Shown piece after piece: positions 24,664 through 31,941 of a stretch of DNA of 34,690 nucleotides. The notes below the pieces were generated by a model. It saw only the letters and a program-made list of their open reading frames with translations. It was not told where the DNA came from and did no database searches. The stretch is from Candidatus Brevefilum sp. (GTDB taxonomy: Bacteria > Chloroflexota > Anaerolineae > Anaerolineales > Anaerolineaceae), in the NCBI GenBank assembly GCA_019428905.1, contig JAHYJN010000029.1:1-34690 (forward strand), given 5' to 3'. The position numbers and the translations under genes are program-made. Positions within the stretch are counted from its first letter, which is position 1. Each line of letters begins with the position of its first letter.

Positions 24664-25662
24664 TCAGTCATCGCTGAGGTGTTCCATGGCGAATTGGACC
24701 GCGTCTTGGGTGTTTAAGTTCTCCGTTTTTGAGAAGAGATCGCTTTCACCGATGGCGGGGTTATCCAAAAAAGAGAGAGCAAGGGCATGATCTGCTCCCA
24801 TATCAATGGCACTTTGAATGGCTAATGGCGGGTTATGTTGCGGATCAAGGGAGAGGATATCCCCAAAGAAATTGACCACTTCGAAAGCGGCTTCGAAAGG
24901 ACCGGCAGAAAGATGGACGCCATTGGAATTGATACCAACATCATCCTGGCCGTAAAGTTCTGGATGGGCAAATAACTGGCCCCGGATGGAATCTGGCTTG
25001 GCATTCTCAGGAAAGGTGTCGCCAACCAAATCAAATTTGAGATCATACCAGTCGGTATCCGTGTGGATCAGCATCAACAAGATGCGATGGTCCTCACGCG
25101 TGTAATGCGCCAATTGAGACGGGTGAAACCCGTTGACTAAAATGAATGGATCACCCTGGTAGGTGTCGGCGACCACGTAGAACCCGCTGCGCAATTTTTT
25201 AGCACCCTGGCTGAACCAAATGTCACTGAGGGCATCGACACTTACCTGGTAGGTTTGCTGAAATTCGTGCCCCCCAAGGATTTGATAAGTGCCGTCATCT
25301 TTGATGTTAAGGGTTTCGAACAGGTGAGCCCTGATTTCACCTGAGACCATCTGGGAGGCCATCCGCGAAAGCTGGTTGATAAACCCATAATGGCGGTTCA
25401 TGATTTCGTGCTCTGCCAGCACATTCCCCGGAAGGATAACGGTGCCGTCTACTTTCACCTGGTATGCCGAAAACTTTTCTTCAATCAACATCAGGCTGTT
25501 GAGAATTCTGGTGGGATCATCAACTTCAAACAGCTCGGGTTTGATGAAGAAAACCAACTCGTTTTGCTGATCGGTTTGACCGATCTTTACCGGTTGGATA
25601 ATGTGAGCCTCTTTGGCAGATAGGATTTTACGGATCAGATCTTCAGTGAACGTGTTTTTCAT
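24664..25662 (-). CDS. Nucleoside-diphosphate-kinase-like protein with large insertion
   Basis: A 332-residue protein. I align it by eye with nucleoside diphosphate kinase: FIKPE (39-43, NDPK IKPD), HY (91-92), VSG (106-108), DTFPENAKPDSIRG (215-228, NDPK TNPxxAxPGTIRG) and NGVHLSAGPFEAAFEVVNFF (247-266, NDPK NxxHGSDSxxxAxxEIxxFF). His250 falls on the phosphorylated histidine, Arg227 on a phosphate-binding arginine, and Ser252 and Glu261 on conserved positions. About 100 residues (109-212) are inserted where NDPK has a short helix and loop, and a tail of about 65 residues follows the fold. Upstream in-frame codons to 25812 would add 50 residues, but a TATAAT (25702-25707) lies inside that stretch and GAGG precedes this ATG. 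It is co-directional with the SIS gene 36 bases downstream. Kinase activity is an inference. Confidence 0.75.
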   Translation of the reverse strand: MKNTFTEDLIRKILSAKEAHIIQPVKIGQTDQQNELVFFIKPELFEVDDPTRILNSLMLIEEKFSAYQVKVDGTVILPGNVLAEHEIMNRHYGFINQLSRMASQMVSGEIRAHLFETLNIKDDGTYQILGGHEFQQTYQVSVDALSDIWFSQGAKKLRSGFYVVADTYQGDPFILVNGFHPSQLAHYTREDHRILLMLIHTDTDWYDLKFDLVGDTFPENAKPDSIRGQLFAHPELYGQDDVGINSNGVHLSAGPFEAAFEVVNFFGDILSLDPQHNPPLAIQSAIDMGADHALALSFLDNPAIGESDLFSKTENLNTQDAVQFAMEHLSDD

Positions 25663-25701
25663 GGTCAGGGTTGCCTCGTTAGTTGGATTGGTTTTGATTT
25701 G

Positions 25702-25707
25702 ATTATA
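25702..25707 (-). promoter_or_regulatory. Candidate -10 element of NDPK-like gene
   Basis: The minus strand reads TATAAT, 39 bases upstream of the chosen ATG (25662). TTTTTA 17 bases further upstream is a weak -35. Its place helps rule out the longer upstream reading frame. Confidence 0.45.
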
Positions 25708-25821
25708 CCTAGATATTCCTTCCCTAAAAAAATGGGACTCTCCAAAAAATGAAGGGGGCAGTCCTATTATTAATTTTAGATTAATCAGCCGGGTTGTGGA
25801 GCGGTTATCCACACTTTATCG

Positions 25822-25850
25822 GTAGAGACGCCCCACCGGGACGTCTCTAC
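25822..25850. repeat. REP-like palindrome GTAGAGACG...CGTCTCTAC
   Basis: A 9-bp perfect stem (25822-25830 with 25842-25850) continues after one mismatch into CCC/GGG with a 3-base loop. Nearly identical GTAGAGACG...CGTCTCTAC hairpins are, to my knowledge, frequent dispersed intergenic elements in Chloroflexota and cyanobacteria. Without a T-tract it is a poor terminator. It lies in the 258-base gap between the lipoprotein and NDPK-like genes, which otherwise shows only the promoter-like TATAAT. Confidence 0.75.
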
Positions 25851-25920
25851 GTGGTGCTATCGTTGTTTTTCGTCAAATCTGTTGCTTTTGTTATGCTTTT
25901 GGAACAGAAGCTGGCGAAAA

Positions 25921-27543
25921 TTATGGGCTGTAGCAAATGGCGAAGGTGTCAAAGCTTCGTTCTGCGTTCGCCGCGTTAGATACAAAATTTACCCAGCCAT
26001 TCTGAGCTTTCGAGGTATTGTACAGGGTCAGGTCATCGCTGATGGTAAAGCCGCCGCCGGTCACATGGCTGCCTGTGGGGCATAGTTGCTGGGCATTGGC
26101 TGTGCCGTTAGCAGGGGCTTTATTATCCGTGCTTTGTGCCTGAGAGGTGCTCCCCGATACGCCTGAAAGGCAAACAGCATACACATTGACCAACGGTGTT
26201 TCGCTGCTGGCATTGTCAACTGTTATTTGCCACCCATTTTCGGATTTTGATGATTGGAGGATTCGAACAGCGGTGTTATTACCCAAAACCCATCCGCCGC
26301 CTGTGACAACTGAACCAGAGGTGCAGGTAGTCGTCAGCTGGGTCGTGCCATTGGCGTTGATGTTTTCTTGTTTGAAGACCTGGTCGCTTGTGCCGTCAGA
26401 ATTGAAAATGCAGGTGGCAGTTACAGTCAGAGTCCTTGCTGAACCAAGGGTATTGTTGGCGAAGATCCGCCAACCGTTGCCGTCTTTCATTGAATGCCAG
26501 ACGCGGATACCAAGTTGGTGCAAGAATCCGCCTGAAACCACGATTGATCCCGCGGGGCATGTGACGGTGGTATTGGCTGTGGTGTTCGGCGGGATGTTGA
26601 TTTGTTCACTGTATTGCTGAACATTAATCGGCGGTAAGGTGGGCGTCGCCGTGTGGGTTGGGGTGGATGTTGGCGTGGGTGTTGGAGTTAAGGTAATGGT
26701 GGGTGTCACTGTAAATGTCACTGTAAATGTCGCTGTTGGCGTATCCGTGGGGAGTTCAGGGACGTTGATTGTGATGGGCAGCTCAGGACCAAACTGGGTG
26801 CCATCTGGGGCTTGAATACGCCAGACGGCTGAATGTGGTCCGGGTGTCCCAGGTGCGACCATGTCGACGACGATATCCGCGTTGGCACCCGCCCTCACCA
26901 ACGGCAAGGCTTTCGTAGAATTGGCACCCATTAGGTCGCCGCTGGTGTGGACCACCTGGTAGCCAGACCAATCGCAGGTGCCGTTATTGTTGACGCGCCA
27001 GATCTTGGTGAAATTAGCGTTGGCTGAAACAAAAGCGTTGATCGGGATTGTGACATGCTGGACGAATGTTGCGCTATTTGTGCAGCTTGCCTGGGCTGTT
27101 TGAGTTTGGGCTAATTCTTCGGCTGAAACAGTGGGTGTTGGTGTGGGGTCTGTATCGATATCTTGGATGGATGGGACCACCAGGAGGGTGGTGTTGACAG
27201 GGTCAGATGCATTCCCCTGGCGGTCGATGGCGATGACCGAGATGATGGCCTGGCCATCTGTAACAGGGATCCATGGTTGATCTGCAATAAACTCCAACGG
27301 TTGGCCCAGTGGGGGTTGATCGATATGTTCAAGCTCACCATTGACATATAATTCAACTTTGTCAATGCCCTGGGAAGACCTGGCCTGGGTGAGAATGCGG
27401 ACCTCTTCATATTGGACGACGGCCGCGCCGTCTTCGTAGTTGGTGATTTCAGCCAATACCCAAGGGGTGTTCGGAAAATGACAGCCAGCCAGGATGATGG
27501 TTCCCACCATCAGCAGCGTTAGGATTTTGTTGATAGGCTTCAT
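25921..27543 (-). CDS. Lipoprotein with FW (NBR1-like) domain and triplicated C-terminal module
   Basis: A 540-residue secreted lipoprotein. The signal peptide ends in the lipobox ILAGC (Cys21). Next come an Ig-like segment (about 30-124), an NBR1-like FW domain (about 157-261, KIWRVNNNGTCDW and AVWRIQAPDG), and a Thr/Pro-rich linker (263-305). Three copies of a module of about 65 residues follow (311-378, 395-458, 480-540), each with C..GS.V.GGG, ..NGW, N and a terminal A.C. The paired cysteines in each repeat suggest a disulfide. FW domains bind peptides or proteins in eukaryotes and are common on extracytoplasmic proteins of Chloroflexota. The start at 27543, not 16 codons upstream, is set by GAGGT 5 bases before the ATG and by the signal peptide. 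It follows the DUF488 gene by 78 bases. Confidence 0.88.
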   Translation of the reverse strand: MKPINKILTLLMVGTIILAGCHFPNTPWVLAEITNYEDGAAVVQYEEVRILTQARSSQGIDKVELYVNGELEHIDQPPLGQPLEFIADQPWIPVTDGQAIISVIAIDRQGNASDPVNTTLLVVPSIQDIDTDPTPTPTVSAEELAQTQTAQASCTNSATFVQHVTIPINAFVSANANFTKIWRVNNNGTCDWSGYQVVHTSGDLMGANSTKALPLVRAGANADIVVDMVAPGTPGPHSAVWRIQAPDGTQFGPELPITINVPELPTDTPTATFTVTFTVTPTITLTPTPTPTSTPTHTATPTLPPINVQQYSEQINIPPNTTANTTVTCPAGSIVVSGGFLHQLGIRVWHSMKDGNGWRIFANNTLGSARTLTVTATCIFNSDGTSDQVFKQENINANGTTQLTTTCTSGSVVTGGGWVLGNNTAVRILQSSKSENGWQITVDNASSETPLVNVYAVCLSGVSGSTSQAQSTDNKAPANGTANAQQLCPTGSHVTGGGFTISDDLTLYNTSKAQNGWVNFVSNAANAERSFDTFAICYSP

Positions 27544-27621
27544 AATGACCTCATTGGTGTTGTGCAAGGTGAACCTGATGAGTGGTATCACAAGTTAATT
27601 CTAACCCACACTGGGAAATTT

Positions 27622-28104
27622 CTAAAAAAGGTTTGGTTGAACAGACGGCTTATCCTCTTTCCAAGCTTCTTTAATAGTGCCATCTTTGAGGATATGGAGT
27701 ACCTTTGTGCCTGACTCCATGAGCGTCTGGGCGATGATATGCTGTCGGTGGCATTTGGCGGGGTCACCCTCAGCACACAGCAAGGTCAGGTTGCCGCGCA
27801 TTGAGAGCTGCAGCAGGATCTGGATCCCCTGGTCATAGACATCTTGCGGGGTTGTGCCCTGTTGTTTTACAGCCTGCGAAAAGGGTAGTTTCTTTCCCCC
27901 TAATTTATGACCCAGGTAGGTGTAACTGATCTTGAAGGGGCGGAGTAACTCGGGTAAACGCGATTTATCGCTCCAGGGCGCGAATTTGCTGTATGGGATG
28001 CTGCGGACATCAACAATGTGAGTGATGTTGTTCGCCTGGATCAGCGTGATAAACTGCATGAAATTGAGACTGTTATGCCCGAGTGTGTATATCGTCTGAG
28101 CCAT
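27622..28104 (-). CDS. DUF488 domain protein
   Basis: A 160-residue protein of the DUF488 family, recognised from YTLGHNS (6-12), VDVRSIPYSKFAPW (31-44), YLGHKLGG (63-70) and LLCAEGDPAKCHR (108-120), with conserved His, Arg and Cys residues that look like a catalytic site. The family has no firmly established function; links to nucleic-acid or stress processes have been proposed. The length is typical. It lies between rnpB with its terminator and the FW lipoprotein gene; a 78-base gap separates it from the latter, so a shared transcript is possible. Confidence 0.9.
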   Translation of the reverse strand: MAQTIYTLGHNSLNFMQFITLIQANNITHIVDVRSIPYSKFAPWSDKSRLPELLRPFKISYTYLGHKLGGKKLPFSQAVKQQGTTPQDVYDQGIQILLQLSMRGNLTLLCAEGDPAKCHRQHIIAQTLMESGTKVLHILKDGTIKEAWKEDKPSVQPNLF

Positions 28105-28220
28105 ACTTAATTATATAGAAAATGAGACGGAAAAATCAATAAGGAGATTCGTTTACAGTTTCACCTGAAATAATGGGATGGCATGATAGGCAAGGTTGAG
28201 AACCCCCGGGTGGATTTTTA

Positions 28221-28254
28221 AATAAAAAATTCCTTGGTGAATAGTCACCAAGGA
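28221..28254 (-). terminator. Intrinsic terminator of rnpB
   Basis: On the minus strand a 10-bp perfect stem (TCCTTGGTGA and its complement, 28231-28240 with 28245-28254) with a 4-base loop is followed by ATTTTTTATTT (28221-28230 and beyond). It begins 17 bases after the RNA 3' end. Confidence 0.92.
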
Positions 28255-28270
28255 TGATTAAAATTCAAAA

Positions 28271-28660
28271 GACCAGGTCAGCCTGTAAGCCGCATTCTGT
28301 CCGGTGGGAGACCCACCTGGATGGACATCTATCTAGGCTGACGGTTACCCGACAGCTCGTGCGGTCTACCCGGAGATGATTGGGAAGCGGGCCTTTCCCG
28401 TCCCATTGGGGACTTCTCTCCTGCTTGACCTTGCACCACGTGGGGGTTGCCTGGCCGGGGACATTGCTGCCCCCGCCGGTGGTCTCTTACACCACCTTTT
28501 CACCCTTACTCACCCAAAGGGGGAGCGGTATGTTTTCTGTGGCCCTGTTCCAAACGTTTACACGCTTCCGGGCGTTACCCGGCATGCTGCCCTGTGGTGT
28601 GCGGACTTTCCTCGGGTACGTCGTACCCGCGTCCATCCGGCCGACCTGGTCCATCTTGAA
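28271..28660 (-). ncRNA. rnpB: RNase P RNA, bacterial class A
   Basis: Catalytic RNA of RNase P, which trims the 5' leader from pre-tRNA. The minus strand shows the conserved GAGGAAAGTCCGC (28601-28613) near the 5' end and ACAGAATGCGGCTTACAGG (28282-28300) near the 3' end, the two halves of the P4 core. P1 is closed by GACCAGGTC (28643-28651) and GACCTGGTC (28271-28279). The length of about 390 is normal for class A. The 3' end is set by P1; the 5' end is approximate, judged from the TATAAT at 28670-28675. Overlapping open frames of 70-100 codons on the plus strand are by-products of its GC-rich structure. Confidence 0.97.
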
Positions 28661-28669
28661 TAGGTCCTT

Positions 28670-28699
28670 ATTATACGATTAATTTGTCCGAATTGCTAA
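28670..28699 (-). promoter_or_regulatory. Promoter of rnpB
   Basis: On the minus strand TTAGCA (28694-28699, 4 of 6) and a perfect TATAAT (28670-28675) are 18 bases apart. Initiation about 7 bases downstream fits the 5' end of RNase P RNA near 28660. Confidence 0.75.
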
Positions 28700-28799
28700 T
28701 GACTCAGCCTGCGCATCAGCAGCAGGACTGCCAGGGCAGGTACCCGAAATGTATAGGAATGACGCTAATAAATTCGTATCATGAATCTCTCCAAAAAAC

Positions 28800-28829
28800 T
28801 TGACTTAAATGGTCATATTAATGTATGCT
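28800..28829 (+). promoter_or_regulatory. Promoter of the 28865 gene
   Basis: TTGACT (28800-28805, 5 of 6) and TATGCT (28824-28829, 4 of 6) are 18 bases apart. The start near 28836 gives a leader of about 29 bases with a strong GGAGGTG. Confidence 0.6.
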
Positions 28830-28864
28830 AACAGGAACGAAAAATTTTAATGGAGGTGTAAATC

Positions 28865-30190
28865 ATGAGTCCGGAATATTCACGTGATGCAATACAGGAT
28901 GTGATCCAATCGGCGCAGCGCTTGAATGTGGAATTGAACGAGGAGGAAGCTCTCGAATGGCTGGAAGCCATTCGTATAGCTAAGAATAACGGTGACGACA
29001 TTGCCTATTGCGAGCGGAATGGCGTGTTTGGTCAGTGCATTGTCATGCTGGATTTCAGCCCAGATCGATTGGATTATTTCCGCAAGATTGGGTCTCTGGT
29101 GGAGTTTTACGATCAGCCCGGCAGGGTCGAAACCGCGCTGGCCCTGTCTGGGTCGTCTGCGCAATCCAAAATTCAGCGCTTTCCCGGTGATGCGGATTAC
29201 TTTGAGCGGGTGAATCTCATCGCACCGACCAAAGAGGAAGCCTGCCACATTTTGGCGGAAATCATGCGTGAAAAAGCGCTTTCTACGGTACAAGGACCGA
29301 CTTACCATTTGATCGAAGTCAAGATGGGCTCATACCCAGCGGATTTTGTTAAGGGTAAACGGACTTATCACGCAGACAGCCCCATTTCGTGGGACCCGGA
29401 CGAGATTGCGGCAGGGAAGAAGGTCGGTTTTGCACCCGATGGGCAGCCGCTGGAGATCACCTGGGAGGATGCTGCGCAAGACCCGGGTTGGTGTAAGCTG
29501 GATTGGGTGGTGGCAGACCCGATCCGTGGGTCGCTGGCCAACGCCAGTAACATGCTGGATGTGACCTGGGAAGCGCCAGATGGCTCGATTACGCCTTTGG
29601 ATGGATATCTCGATCCTTACTTCCAGGAAATTTATCTGCAAGCTGAATCCGTGCCCATTTTTGAGAAATTAGCCCAACATGTCAGTGCAGATGCGATGGA
29701 TGATTATGTTAAGGCGCTGGAAGGTGAAGTTCAAAAATACCTGACCAAGCAGGTTAATTATGGAAAAGCGGCTAAGCGGATGTATAATATCTTCCGTCTG
29801 ACCGGGCGCTATCCTGAAGCGGTATTTTTACGCGAATTGTTTGACGAGCCGGCTTCTTTGCTGTATCAAATCTGGTCGCTGATCCGCACGGTGGATGATG
29901 CGATTGCCGCTAATGCGCCGTTTAAGACCGAACAGTTGATCCGGCAGGCAGAAGAACTGATGATGGAGGTGATCCGGGTGATGGAGGATGCACGTGAGGC
30001 GGAAATCGTCAGGCGCCTGCTGCGTTTTAGGGATGCGATCCATAATCTTGAGTCCTATGAAACGATGAGTGCGGAGGCGGAAGCTGCCCGGGATGAGGTG
30101 ATCAACGTGGTCAACAACTTCTTTTATGAAAAGATGACGGCCATCCCTGAAATTAAGGATTATATAGCCTCATTTGTGGGTCAGGATTAG
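28865..30190 (+). CDS. Unassigned protein, candidate pol-beta-like nucleotidyltransferase
   Basis: A 441-residue soluble protein that I cannot place in a named family. Residues 92-120 (LALSGSSAQSKIQRFPGDADYFERV...) resemble the pol-beta nucleotidyltransferase hallmark: a GS turn (96-97), then Asp-x-Asp (109, 111) on a strand. LIEVKMG (149-155) could supply the third acidic residue. Residues 298-345 (NYGKAAKRMYNIFRLTGRYPEAVFLRELF...) look like the helical substrate domain that follows such cores in poly(A)-polymerase-like enzymes, and 355-400 is another charged helical region. GGAGGTG lies 6 bases before the ATG. It has its own promoter and is followed by rpsT with a separate one. Whether it is active, and on which nucleotide or acceptor, cannot be told. 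Confidence 0.7.
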   Translation: MSPEYSRDAIQDVIQSAQRLNVELNEEEALEWLEAIRIAKNNGDDIAYCERNGVFGQCIVMLDFSPDRLDYFRKIGSLVEFYDQPGRVETALALSGSSAQSKIQRFPGDADYFERVNLIAPTKEEACHILAEIMREKALSTVQGPTYHLIEVKMGSYPADFVKGKRTYHADSPISWDPDEIAAGKKVGFAPDGQPLEITWEDAAQDPGWCKLDWVVADPIRGSLANASNMLDVTWEAPDGSITPLDGYLDPYFQEIYLQAESVPIFEKLAQHVSADAMDDYVKALEGEVQKYLTKQVNYGKAAKRMYNIFRLTGRYPEAVFLRELFDEPASLLYQIWSLIRTVDDAIAANAPFKTEQLIRQAEELMMEVIRVMEDAREAEIVRRLLRFRDAIHNLESYETMSAEAEAARDEVINVVNNFFYEKMTAIPEIKDYIASFVGQD

Positions 30191-30199
30191 AAATCCGAC

Positions 30200-30228
30200 T
30201 AGACAAAATTTTCGAGCTCAGGTAGAAT
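30200..30228 (+). promoter_or_regulatory. Promoter of rpsT
   Basis: TAGACA (30200-30205, 5 of 6) and TAGAAT (30223-30228, 5 of 6) have the ideal 17-base spacing. The start near 30235 leaves a leader of about 45 bases. Confidence 0.75.
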
Positions 30229-30280
30229 TACACCTCGTTATCATTGAAAGAGAATCCAGAAAGATATTGGAGGTTGGACC

Positions 30281-30544
30281 TTGGCAAATATTAAATCACA
30301 AATCAAACGCAATCGTCAAAACTTAAAGCGACGAGAACTGAACCGTGTGTTCCGCGGTCGTGCCCGTACTGCCCTCAAGAAAGCCAGATTGGCAATCGAG
30401 AGCGGCAATATTGAGGAAGCTCGCGCAGCAACCCAGATTGCAACGAAGGCTTTAGATAAAGCCGCTGCAAAAGGCGTTTTTCATAAGAATAAGGCCGCAC
30501 GCCAGAAAAGCCGCTTGGTGCAGCATTTAAACAATATGGAGTAG
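30281..30544 (+). CDS. rpsT: 30S ribosomal protein S20
   Basis: An 87-residue basic protein of the small ribosomal subunit that binds 16S rRNA early in assembly. MANIKSQIKRNRQNLKRRELNR and the C-terminal KGVFHKNKAARQKSRLVQHLN are characteristic. The start is TTG, 7 bases after GGAGG (30269-30273); no ATG exists that would keep the conserved ANIKS start. TTG starts are also known for rpsT in other bacteria, where they contribute to weak, autoregulated translation. It is a single-gene unit with a good promoter and a hairpin after the stop. Confidence 0.97.
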   Translation: MANIKSQIKRNRQNLKRRELNRVFRGRARTALKKARLAIESGNIEEARAATQIATKALDKAAAKGVFHKNKAARQKSRLVQHLNNME

Positions 30545-30586
30545 AGCGAAAGCCTAAGACGTTTTTTTGATAACACCAGATCTGCT

Positions 30587-30609
30587 GCGGGAGCTAACCA
30601 TGCTCCCGC
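30587..30609 (+). terminator. Hairpin after rpsT
   Basis: An 8-bp GC-rich stem (GCGGGAGC 30587-30594 with 30602-30609) has a 7-base loop and is followed by TTTGCGTTT. The U-tract is short, so termination may be partial; the next ATG is only 25 bases away. Confidence 0.55.
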
Positions 30610-30634
30610 TTTGCGTTTATGAAGAGAGGATGCG

Positions 30635-31846
30635 ATGAAAAGGAAGATTCTGCTAATCTTTGTGGCTCTGGTCCTGACTGCAGTGAGCTGCAGCCAACCC
30701 CAAAAAGCAAAGACCATCTCACAGACTGAATTGGAGACAGCAGAAGCCCTAATTGAAGAATCTGCAACAAGTGAACCCAGTGTAACAGTTGGCACAATCG
30801 TATCTACAACGCTTACGAATACGGACACTCCAATGGTGGTGGAGACCATTCCTGATCCATACGATGGTGCAGGCTTCTCACTGCCGGTGATTTATAACGA
30901 CTTAACGACCGATCCCCCCAGTGTTGTTTTCTTGGAACCCTTGCACGGTAATGAGGTTCATCGGATAACCGTTCCTACCATGGTGGCTGGTGTGGCTGGT
31001 GCAGCTACATCGGGTGGTATTTTCTTTAGAGGTGAGGATTATGAGCATATTTATCACCTATTACTGGACGGTAGCATCGAACAATTGGACTTTTTAAACC
31101 CAGATGGTGGACCTTTTCAAGGTGTAGTATTACCATCTTCCGATGGAAAAAGGATCGCGCATGGTTTTGTTCGTACTGACAATAGCGGTGGCGGGTGGGT
31201 TCAACTCAGGGTGTTCAACACTGATGGATCTGATGAACAAATCGTGCTGGATGAATATGTCTCAGCCCGTCCGACGCGAATAACGCCGATAAAATGGTCA
31301 GTAGATGGGCAATTTTTGTACGTGATGAACGTGATTGAAAATGTTGGTGGTTACGGGGGAATGGATTTGAGCCGCGTGGAAATCGCTACTGGAAATTACG
31401 AAGAGATCTTTGCCAACGCTGATTGCTTATGCCTGACATCCATTTCTCCAAACGAGCGCTATGCTGCACGCGTGCTGGTGGGAGAGCCCTTAACCCTGGT
31501 GGTCAAAGATCTACTGATGGAAACTGAAGCAAGTGTTGTTCTGCCCCCAGATTATGATGAGGCATGGGATTTGGTTTGGTCACCAGATGAAAGCGAAATG
31601 TTGATCAGCGTTTGGGGATTTGAGTGGGTGACAAATAAGTTTGCGGTATTGGGGGTAGATATAAATGATATGACTGTCCGTACTTTGGTCTCTGATGACA
31701 CCCAGATTCTGCAACCTAAAGCTTGGCATGTAAAAGAGACGATCTGGTTAAATGATGGTGAAGGCAACCTGTGGCGAATGGACGCAGACAGCCTGGAGAT
31801 GGTGATGGTCGCATCGAAAGCCCCTGTTTATTCGCATAGTCGTTAG
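30635..31846 (+). CDS. Lipoprotein with beta-propeller-like repeats
   Basis: A 403-residue lipoprotein. The signal peptide ends in the lipobox LTAVSC (Cys19), followed by a low-complexity Ser/Thr/Glu linker to about residue 75. The rest contains spaced repeats of the kind found in TolB/WD40-like propellers: SSDGKRIAHGF (167-177), WSVDGQFLYV, SPNERYAARV and WSPDESEMLIS, each a 'W/S-P/x-D/N-G/E' turn before a strand. This suggests an extracytoplasmic scaffold or sensor; no catalytic motif is visible. GAGAGGA lies before the ATG. It starts 90 bases after rpsT and may be partly read through from it. Confidence 0.82.
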   Translation: MKRKILLIFVALVLTAVSCSQPQKAKTISQTELETAEALIEESATSEPSVTVGTIVSTTLTNTDTPMVVETIPDPYDGAGFSLPVIYNDLTTDPPSVVFLEPLHGNEVHRITVPTMVAGVAGAATSGGIFFRGEDYEHIYHLLLDGSIEQLDFLNPDGGPFQGVVLPSSDGKRIAHGFVRTDNSGGGWVQLRVFNTDGSDEQIVLDEYVSARPTRITPIKWSVDGQFLYVMNVIENVGGYGGMDLSRVEIATGNYEEIFANADCLCLTSISPNERYAARVLVGEPLTLVVKDLLMETEASVVLPPDYDEAWDLVWSPDESEMLISVWGFEWVTNKFAVLGVDINDMTVRTLVSDDTQILQPKAWHVKETIWLNDGEGNLWRMDADSLEMVMVASKAPVYSHSR

Positions 31847-31892
31847 CTTCTTAATAGAAACTCAACAGATGCTTATTTATCCCTCACCAAGG

Positions 31893-31901
31893 TGTTATAA
31901 T
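31893..31901 (+). promoter_or_regulatory. Extended -10 promoter of argS
   Basis: TGTTATAAT is a perfect extended -10 (TG, one base, TATAAT at 31896-31901). The -35 region (TTATTT, 31873-31878) is weak, as is usual with extended -10 sites. The start near 31908 gives a leader of about 34 bases. Confidence 0.65.
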
Positions 31902-31941
31902 ATGCCCTGTCAGAAAATGCCAGCAAAGAAAATGAGCGTGG

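Noticed and set aside
25663-25812. 50-residue N-terminal extension of the NDPK-like protein
   Set aside because: It contains a promoter-like TATAAT, lacks similarity to the fold, and GAGG precedes the inner ATG.
28376-28663. Open frames of 70-100 codons on the plus strand
   Set aside because: They are antisense to RNase P RNA, whose conserved cores, P1 stem, promoter and terminator are all present on the minus strand.
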